DNA of 8,775 nt from Undibacterium sp. (GTDB taxonomy: Bacteria; Pseudomonadota; Gammaproteobacteria; Burkholderiales; Burkholderiaceae_D): contig JAIELM010000156.1 of NCBI GenBank assembly GCA_019752975.1, forward strand, positions 1-8,775. The letters run 5' to 3'. The notes beneath the pieces are model-generated. The model did not search any database. It was not told the origin of the DNA and saw only the letters and a program-made list of their open reading frames with translations. Shown here one piece after another: positions 1 through 5,173 of this stretch. The translations under genes were made by a program, and so were the position numbers. How positions within the stretch are numbered: position 1 is the first letter of the stretch; each line of letters opens with the position of its first letter.

Positions 1-1850
1 TGTAGGTTACTGTACCTATCGCTTCATTCACATCGGGCAAACCGACAATAGTAATTTCTGGAATCGCGCCGTCTAATATCGTCCCCACACCAACCACAGG
101 ACTGCTATTAGTACTGGTGGACGCACCGAGCGTGAGATTTTCTGTACCTTCCAATATGCCGTCGTTAATCGTCGGCATTTTGACCAAAATACTTGTCACG
201 CCAGCGGGCACTTGCACTACGCTAGACAGTGGCACGTAGGTTTTACCGCCATCGACGGAAACCAAGCTTGGCGCGGTCGTGTCTACACCAATGGTCGCGC
301 TTCCAGAACTCTGAGTTAAATTAAGCGCGAATGGCACTGCACCCGCTTTACTCATAGTCACAGTAAAGACCAGATCATTACCCTCGTCAACAGTCGGGCT
401 ACTGACGCTTAATACCGCGGGTCTGTCATCATCGTTTCCGCCAATGCCTGTACCATCATCGTGTATAGTCGTGGTCACGGTTCCTGTACTAATCGTGGCG
501 TTCACGGGAACACTCAAACTAATCCGGTAATTTTCTGGGCCTTCATAAAGAGTGTCATTAATAATTGGCACACTGACGGTTTTAGTAGTTTCGCCTGGTG
601 CGAAAGTCACGGTACCAGCGATGGCGCTAAAATCCACGCCCGAAGTGGCGGTACCAGCTGCGGTGGCATAGTTGACACTCACCGGCGCTACTGATGCAGT
701 AGATAAAGTAATCGTATAGGTGACGCTGCCAATGGCTTCATTTACATCTGGCAATCCCACAATAGCAATGCTAGGGACAGCGCCATCGACGATGGTACCG
801 GTACCCACAACAGGGCTAGGCGTCGCCGAGGTCGAAGCACTCAAGGTCAGGGTCTCAGGCCCTTCAACAATGCCATCAATGACCGTCGGAATTCTCACAA
901 CAACACCAGTAACGCCCGGGGGAATAGTGGTACTTGCGGTCAGTGGCGCAAAGCTAAAGCCACCATCGACCGATACTAAAGCGGTAGTCGTATCCACATT
1001 AAGAGTAGCGGTACCCGAGCGTGGGATCAAATTCAAAATCGTCGGCGAAGTACTGGCATTACTTAAACTCACTTGGAAATCTAAATTTCCACCTTCGCCA
1101 GCGCTTGGGCTGCTCACGCTCAACACCACAGGCGTATCGTTATCAATTCCGCCTACGCCAGTTCCATCATCATGAATCGAGGTCACAAAACTGCCGTTGC
1201 TGATAGTGGCATTTACTGCAGTATTCAAATTAACGCTGTAGCTTTCAGACCCTTCGAATACACTATCATTCAAGATGTTCACGGTAATGGTCTTACTGGT
1301 TTCTCCCGGCGCAAAAGTAAGCGAACCGGTAGTCGCGCCAAAATCACTTCCCGCCAGAGCAGTACCATCTGCAGTAGCAAAATTCACTCTTACCGATGCG
1401 GCCGATGCGGCCGACAAACTCACCGTATAAGTCACGGTTCCCGCGGCTTCATTGACGACAGGTACACCAGTGATGCTAAGAGAAGGAATAGCACCATCAA
1501 TAATGGTGCCTGTGCCAAAAATCGGCGACGTATTCGCCGAGGTACTGGCAACAACACTTAAAGTCTCAGAGCCTTCGATAATGCCGTCATTAACTGTCGC
1601 CAAACGAACGATCACGCTAGTGACACCGGGTGGCACAATAACGGTTGACGTCAACGGTACAAACGAAACACCACCATCAACAGAAACCAGTTGAGAACTG
1701 GTATCCACACCCAAGGAAGCTGTAACACCAACTACTGCTAGCGTCAAACTAGTTGGCGTGGCACTGGCATGGGTCAAGGTAATGACGAAATCTTGATTAT
1801 TACCTTCAACCGTCGTTGGACTAGAAACCGTACTCACTTCAACTGGCGCC
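1..1850 (-). repeat. Long tandem repeats of about 712 bp inside the adhesin gene
   Basis: The same block recurs on the plus strand beginning with cttcatt at 22, 736 and 1447, a spacing of 714 and 711 bp (238 and 237 codons). Each period encodes one A plus one B module. Copies differ at many positions, for example VNEAAGTVTYTVSLS, VNEAIGSVTYTITLS and VNEAIGTVTY at the start of module A, so they are diverged domain repeats and not recent perfect duplications. The array continues beyond the left edge. Confidence 0.85.
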
Positions 1851-2356
1851 AATGGAAGCACCTCTGCGGTATTAGGAGTCGTCGTACTCACCGCTACAAT
1901 TGGGGTGGCAGTAAAAGTCAAAGGAGAAACCGCTTCAGCAATGCGATCCAATTTGACGAAACCATGAGCATCGCTACTATCGCCCCCTCCCAAACCTGCG
2001 GCGGTCTCTTCTAATAATTTATCTAAACTGTCACTGCCTATCACCGCTTTATTCACATCCTGCTGGCTAATTTGCGAACTATTCGAAGACGGCAACAATG
2101 CCGCCTCCATCGCGTCTGCCATCGCGGGTGCATAAACGGAAGAATCTAGCGTCACCGTTTCATGCTCACGCACCACATAACGATGACCAGAATCAAAGGA
2201 TAATTCAACTCGTCCATCCGCTAAGGTCACGATGACATCATTCTCATAAATGACATCGCCGACTTTTAGTTGATGTTGACTACCATCTGGAGATTTAACG
2301 ATCGCTTGACCTTGCAATGCGACGACTTTACCTACGATGTTTGTTGAATTAGCCAT
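1..2356 (-). CDS. LapA-type giant surface adhesin with retention module and Calx-beta-like repeats, N-terminal part (runs off left edge)
   Basis: I translated the minus strand from ATG at 2356 and found no in-frame stop down to base 1, giving 785 codons of an incomplete gene. Residues 1-115 resemble the LapA retention module, a small beta-rich domain thought to lodge in the outer-membrane TolC-like pore; there is no Sec signal peptide, as expected for a type I secreted protein. TAAG at residues 118-121 matches the LapG cleavage site, and a GLGGGDSSD linker follows. From about residue 171 two modules alternate: B (about 134 residues, with VSVDGG and DGIxEGxETL motifs) and A (about 104 residues, a Calx-beta type with FAPGETxKT and IHDDGTG motifs). 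Order is B1 171-300, A1 301-405, B2 406-538, A2 539-644, B3 645-777, then the start of A3. The start is supported by GGAG seven bases upstream. The missing C-terminus should carry RTX repeats and a type I secretion signal (family knowledge). The neighbouring exporter is its likely transporter. Confidence 0.9.
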   Translation of the reverse strand, partial: MANSTNIVGKVVALQGQAIVKSPDGSQHQLKVGDVIYENDVIVTLADGRVELSFDSGHRYVVREHETVTLDSSVYAPAMADAMEAALLPSSNSSQISQQDVNKAVIGSDSLDKLLEETAAGLGGGDSSDAHGFVKLDRIAEAVSPLTFTATPIVAVSTTTPNTAEVLPLAPVEVSTVSSPTTVEGNNQDFVITLTHASATPTSLTLAVVGVTASLGVDTSSQLVSVDGGVSFVPLTSTVIVPPGVTSVIVRLATVNDGIIEGSETLSVVASTSANTSPIFGTGTIIDGAIPSLSITGVPVVNEAAGTVTYTVSLSAASAASVRVNFATADGTALAGSDFGATTGSLTFAPGETSKTITVNILNDSVFEGSESYSVNLNTAVNATISNGSFVTSIHDDGTGVGGIDNDTPVVLSVSSPSAGEGGNLDFQVSLSNASTSPTILNLIPRSGTATLNVDTTTALVSVDGGFSFAPLTASTTIPPGVTGVVVRIPTVIDGIVEGPETLTLSASTSATPSPVVGTGTIVDGAVPSIAIVGLPDVNEAIGSVTYTITLSTASVAPVSVNYATAAGTATSGVDFSAIAGTVTFAPGETTKTVSVPIINDTLYEGPENYRISLSVPVNATISTGTVTTTIHDDGTGIGGNDDDRPAVLSVSSPTVDEGNDLVFTVTMSKAGAVPFALNLTQSSGSATIGVDTTAPSLVSVDGGKTYVPLSSVVQVPAGVTSILVKMPTINDGILEGTENLTLGASTSTNSSPVVGVGTILDGAIPEITIVGLPDVNEAIGTVTY
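1994..2005 (-). other. Predicted LapG-type di-alanine cleavage site (TAAG) in the adhesin
   Basis: Codons 118-121 read Thr-Ala-Ala-Gly, preceded by a predicted helix rich in Leu, Asp and Glu (SLDKLLEE) and followed by a Gly/Asp/Ser-rich linker. In Pseudomonas LapA the protease LapG cuts between the two alanines of such a TAAG motif at about residue 108, releasing the adhesin when c-di-GMP is low. Motif, position and context agree closely, so regulated release is the likely function. The protease itself is not in this window. Confidence 0.8.
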
Positions 2357-2363
2357 AGTATTT

Positions 2364-2367
2364 CTCC
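2364..2367 (-). promoter_or_regulatory. Ribosome binding site of the adhesin gene
   Basis: GGAG on the minus strand lies seven bases before the ATG at 2356. It fixes the start of the adhesin at MANSTNIVG, which is also where the retention-module similarity begins. Confidence 0.7.
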
Positions 2368-2380
2368 AATGATAGAACGT

Positions 2381-2407
2381 GAATATTGCCACTGTATGGA
2401 ATATTGC
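2381..2407. repeat. Direct repeat GAATATTGC x2 in the adhesin leader
   Basis: GAATATTGC occurs at 2381-2389 and again at 2399-2407, an 18-bp start-to-start distance. One copy lies in the spacer of the candidate promoter and the other just downstream of its -10. The arrangement would suit binding of a dimeric or tandem regulator such as the LuxR-type protein next door, but no binding specificity can be read from sequence alone. Confidence 0.45.
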
Positions 2408-2419
2408 TGTCAATCACAA
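2391..2419 (-). promoter_or_regulatory. Candidate sigma70-like promoter of the adhesin gene
   Basis: On the minus strand TTGTGA (2419-2414) and TACAGT (2396-2391) are separated by 17 bp; each matches four of six consensus bases. An isolated consensus TTGACA also lies in the spacer but has no good -10 at the right distance. A start about 30 bases before the ATG would give a short leader. The assignment is weak and rests on the 426-bp gap, which implies that the adhesin has its own promoter. Confidence 0.25.
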
Positions 2420-2610
2420 TTGTACTTAGGTACTAGTTGGATTTTTAAGCTATTTTGTGACGATGGGAAGAGTGTGTATGAATCGCTCATGGCTGCTCGA
2501 AATTGAGCAAAGCGTTGTGAACTAAAGGTCGCCGCGATGAGGTCGAACTGGATCAAATGAAGGGGAAATGTGCGAGTGAGGAAAGACAATACTACAGCAC
2601 TTAAGGAAAA

Positions 2611-2755
2611 TAGGACCTACGCAAAACAGACGCTGGGGTTGCTATCGCCTTATCGTACTAAAGTACGACCTTCGGCTCGGCGTCCAGCCAACCCTCAAAT
2701 GTTTGAATCGGGGCGCGAAGGCTAAGACAGTGCCTTAGTACGACAGAGTCGGCAA
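2611..2755. repeat. Hairpin-rich intergenic element, possible dispersed palindromic repeat
   Basis: Several inverted repeats are packed together: the odd palindrome TAGGACCTA (2611-2619); an interrupted long stem made of GGGTTG/CAACCC (2636-2641/2689-2694), CGCC/GGCG (2646-2649/2679-2682) and TCGTAC-TAAA-GTACGA (2653-2668); CTAAG/CTTAG (2722-2726/2734-2738); and CGAC-AGA-GTCG (2741-2751). The arms also share related words, GCCTTATCGTAC and GCCTTAGTACGAC. This organisation is typical of REP/BIME-like or miniature non-autonomous elements. No transposase or clear target-site duplication is visible, so the class and the limits are uncertain. Confidence 0.4.
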
Positions 2756-2782
2756 ATCAATTTACAGGCTCAGAAAAATTAA

Positions 2783-3583
2783 TTACCCACCTTTTACCAA
2801 CAATGCCAATTGCAAACGACTCTTCAGATGCAATTTCTCCAACACCGCACCGACATGCGCCTTGACCGTGCGTTCAGTGATGACTAGCTTTTGTGCAATT
2901 TCTTTATTACTCGCACCAGCCGCGACTTCTTTTGCCACTTGTTTTTCACGCAGGCTTAAATCCTTACCCCAAGCCACATCCAATTCAAGAACATTGCTAG
3001 TTATCTCGACTGGCGCGTTCAACAAACGTTGCATAATAGACTCACCAATCCAAATGCCACCTTGCTCCACCACACTAGCAATTTTCAGCAACACTTCTGC
3101 ACCTGCATGGGTATTGCAATAGCCTTTTGCTGCCACTGAAAAAGCCGCTAGTGCCTCCATATCATTAGGAATATCGCTCATGATAATCACCGGCGAATTA
3201 CCCACGCACTCTCTTAAACGGGTAATTTGACTCGCCACAGTAGAACCTGGCGTCAATTGCAGCCAAGCCAAAGTGACCAAACCCTCGGTCATCGGCGCAA
3301 GCACCAAGTCTAATAAATCGATCCGCTCCGACGCCGAAAAAGCCTGACGAAAACCGTCAGGAATTCTCCCGCCAAAGGTGCAGAAAACATGCGCATCTTG
3401 CGCCGATTGATTGGGTATTTCTATCACAGGTCTTGGGGTTGATTTACTCATAGGCTCATCATTTAGCTCACTATTTAGCTCACTATTTAAGCCAATCACT
3501 ACCTCACTAGACATGACTTTTTCAGTCTTGTCTTCATGCTCTAGTATCGACTTTCTCGATATTTTCTTAAGCGCTGTATTCAT
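2783..3583 (-). CDS. LuxR-family transcriptional regulator with degenerate receiver domain
   Basis: The 266-residue protein has a C-terminal LuxR/FixJ helix-turn-helix at about 207-263 (LSLREKQVAKEVAAG, then the recognition part with NKEIAQKL and ERTVKAHV). Residues 64-186 resemble a response-regulator receiver, with PVIIMSD and a GY segment followed by GAEVLL. The residue expected to be the phosphorylated Asp falls at about L108 (LAWLQLTPG), and the conserved Lys after GY is replaced by Asn/Thr (157-158). It is therefore probably a pseudo-receiver working without phosphorylation. Residues 1-60 are a charged, low-complexity extension including NSELNSELNDEP. ATG at 3583 is supported by AAGGAA just upstream; M24 and M45 are alternative starts. 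Its place between exporter and adhesin suggests control of these genes, comparable in role to CsgD-type biofilm regulators; this is inference. Confidence 0.85.
   Translation of the reverse strand: MNTALKKISRKSILEHEDKTEKVMSSEVVIGLNSELNSELNDEPMSKSTPRPVIEIPNQSAQDAHVFCTFGGRIPDGFRQAFSASERIDLLDLVLAPMTEGLVTLAWLQLTPGSTVASQITRLRECVGNSPVIIMSDIPNDMEALAAFSVAAKGYCNTHAGAEVLLKIASVVEQGGIWIGESIMQRLLNAPVEITSNVLELDVAWGKDLSLREKQVAKEVAAGASNKEIAQKLVITERTVKAHVGAVLEKLHLKSRLQLALLVKGG
3465..3488 (-). repeat. Perfect 12-bp tandem duplication inside the regulator gene
   Basis: AGCTCACTATTT is present twice in a row (3465-3476, 3477-3488), with a degenerate third copy (GGCTCATCATTT) at 3453-3464. It encodes the NSEL-NSEL-NDEP stretch at residues 33-44. 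Twelve bases is a whole number of codons, so copy-number change would only lengthen or shorten the flexible N-terminal linker. Confidence 0.75.
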
Positions 3584-3585
3584 CG

Positions 3586-3592
3586 TTTCCTT
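3586..3592 (-). promoter_or_regulatory. Ribosome binding site of the LuxR-type gene
   Basis: AAGGAAA on the minus strand ends two bases before the ATG at 3583, with a GAAGG core five bases away. It supports the long start over M24 and M45. No convincing promoter is seen in the 81 bp between this start and the 12-bp repeat array. Confidence 0.5.
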
Positions 3593-3664
3593 CGCTCATT
3601 CTTTTACCGGATCTTGTAATGAACCAGATAACCTTGCTCTGACTACGGTCACCTATGCTCACGC

Positions 3665-3760
3665 TTAGCGTTCTGCTTATCGTTCTGCTTATCGTTCTGC
3701 TTATCGTTCTGCTTATCGTTCTGCTTATCGTTCTGCTTATCGTTCTGCTTATCGCTCTGT
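3665..3760 (-). repeat. 12-bp tandem repeat array, eight units, each carrying an in-frame TAA stop
   Basis: Read on the minus strand in the frame of the adaptor gene, the unit is GCAGAACGATAA. Six units are perfect (3677-3748); the first (3749-3760, ACAGAGCGATAA) and last (3665-3676, GCAGAACGCTAA) are degenerate. The first unit encodes the adaptor's terminal Thr-Glu-Arg and its stop, and each following unit would read Ala-Glu-Arg-stop. The array fills the space between the adaptor stop and the regulator leader. The unit is short, direct and uninterrupted, unlike CRISPR repeats with spacers. Confidence 0.92.
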
Positions 3761-5161
3761 AAAGGCAGATTGCTTTGCCCGTAAGACCGGCTTTAACATA
3801 TACGATAAAATGGTTTTCTTACCAGTGATAATATCGACCTCAGCAACCATACCTGGAATCACTGGCTGACCACCAGCGAGTGCCACATGATTTGTGGCGA
3901 CACGCACAGTAAAAAAAGTCATCCCTCTTTCATCCGTCACCGAATCAGCCCCAATATGCGTCAATGTTCCTTCCAAACCACCATAGGTCGAAAAATCATA
4001 AGCGGTAAATTTCACCATGGCTTTTTGTCCCGGCGCCAAAAAGGCAATGTCTTTAGGCGAGACCTTCGCTTCTAACAGCAACTTCGCTTCTAAAGGAACG
4101 ACTTCAATAATGTCACGTCCCGGTTGCACTACACCACCAACCGTATTGACTAAGAGTCGCTTGACCGTCCCTTTTACGGTTGAGCGTATTTCTGACTGCT
4201 TCACTTTATCCGCCAAGCCAGTACTACTTTGCACCAATCCATTCAAACGTGACATGGTTTCTGAAAGTTCTTTCTTTGCCGTATTACGAAAGGCCAACTC
4301 CACCTCTTGCACCTTACGGTTAGCTTCGTTAATCGAGGCATTTGACTTACTAATCTGTGCCGCAGCCACATCACGTTCGCCCTTAAACCGCGTCACATCT
4401 CTTTCCAAACGCAGCAACTCTACGTCCGACACAGCGCCCGACGCAAGCAAGGGCTTAGTTAAATTAAATTCCTTCAAAGTAGACTCATAAGCGCTACTGG
4501 CCTGCCTATTCCTTACCACTGCTTCGGCCTGCTCTTGAGTACGTTGCAGTAATTGCTGTCTGGCGATAGAAATTTGTGCTTGAATCTCATTGTTCACGGT
4601 TTCATACAGACGCTGTTCTTCGTCGGCGGTTTTAGGATCTTCCGTCACAACTTCCTGAGGCGGCACATAAGGAACGCCGTCGCCGATGGCACGCAAGCGA
4701 GCTGCCTTAGCAGTCAAGGATAAGTAAGTCGCCCGACTCTCTCTCACCGAAGATTCGAACCGGGTCTTATCTATTCGAAGTAGCACTTGTCCATCTTCGA
4801 CACGCTGACCTTCTTTCACCAAAATTTCGGTAACAATGCCGCCATCAAAACTTTGCAAAACTTTGATCTGCTGCTCCGGCGTGACTTTACCCTCACCTTT
4901 GGTCACCTCATCGACACTGACCAAACCAGCCCAGACGATAAAGATAAGAATAGAAATCAACACAGCATGAATCAAAATGCGGGCGCGTATCGGCTCCTGT
5001 TGAATAATAATACTGTCCGCATCCACCATAAAATCAGATTCTGGAAGCTTGACATTATCTTTCCAACGGCTCAACCAACGACCTGGCGATATCCCAAGCC
5101 GCAGACGCAAACCCTCTAAAAACCCGAGTAGACCAAACCCTATGCGGCTCCAGATTTTCAT
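3749..5161 (-). CDS. lapC: HlyD-family membrane-fusion (adaptor) protein of the type I secretion system, LapC-like
   Basis: The 470-residue protein is of normal length for a HlyD/LapC adaptor, which links the inner-membrane ABC exporter to a TolC-like outer-membrane channel. After a cytoplasmic stretch, one membrane segment spans about 63-82 (ILIHAVLISILIFIVWAGLV). A lipoyl-like half follows at 88-133 (VLQSFDGGIVTEILVKEGQ), then a long Gln/Glu/Arg-rich coiled coil at about 136-320. The second lipoyl half (IRSTVKGTVKRLLVNTVGG) and a beta-barrel region follow at 325-445. The C-terminal GMVAEVDIITGKKTILSYM at 437-455 is a family hallmark. The start ATG overlaps the stop of the upstream ABC gene (ATGA), with AAAGG seven bases upstream, so the two are translationally coupled. 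The stop codon lies in the first unit of a 12-bp repeat array. The symbol is given by analogy to the LapA system; the family assignment is secure. Confidence 0.92.
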   Translation of the reverse strand: MKIWSRIGFGLLGFLEGLRLRLGISPGRWLSRWKDNVKLPESDFMVDADSIIIQQEPIRARILIHAVLISILIFIVWAGLVSVDEVTKGEGKVTPEQQIKVLQSFDGGIVTEILVKEGQRVEDGQVLLRIDKTRFESSVRESRATYLSLTAKAARLRAIGDGVPYVPPQEVVTEDPKTADEEQRLYETVNNEIQAQISIARQQLLQRTQEQAEAVVRNRQASSAYESTLKEFNLTKPLLASGAVSDVELLRLERDVTRFKGERDVAAAQISKSNASINEANRKVQEVELAFRNTAKKELSETMSRLNGLVQSSTGLADKVKQSEIRSTVKGTVKRLLVNTVGGVVQPGRDIIEVVPLEAKLLLEAKVSPKDIAFLAPGQKAMVKFTAYDFSTYGGLEGTLTHIGADSVTDERGMTFFTVRVATNHVALAGGQPVIPGMVAEVDIITGKKTILSYMLKPVLRAKQSAFTER

Positions 5162-5173
5162 AATTTCGCCTTT
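5158..5173 (-). promoter_or_regulatory. ATGA start-stop overlap with ribosome binding site (translational coupling)
   Basis: The TGA stop of the ABC exporter gene (5160-5158) and the ATG of the adaptor gene (5161-5159) share the sequence ATGA. AAAGG at 5173-5169, inside the end of the exporter gene, is correctly spaced for the adaptor start. This indicates one transcript and balanced production of the two inner-membrane components. Confidence 0.85.

Larger units (their letters stand above)
2357..2782. other. 426-bp intergenic region between regulator and adhesin
   Basis: No convincing gene is present on either strand. The left part (2357-2460) holds the adhesin leader and candidate promoter. 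The part at 2461-2610 shows nothing I can name. The part at 2611-2755 is a hairpin-rich element listed separately. I see no clear Rho-independent terminator directly after the regulator stop codon at 2783. Confidence 0.7.

Noticed and set aside
461..2014. Several plus-strand ORFs of 60-151 codons across the left part of the window
   Set aside because: They lie antisense to the continuous adhesin frame, which has recognisable domains on the minus strand; the plus-strand peptides are low-complexity mirror images of its repeats with no family resemblance.
2361..2510. 26-codon minus-strand ORF starting MSDSYTLF upstream of the adhesin
   Set aside because: No ribosome binding site is present, and the ORF runs through the candidate adhesin promoter.
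3665..3760. CRISPR array
   Set aside because: The repeat is 12 bp and directly tandem with no spacers, and no cas gene is present.
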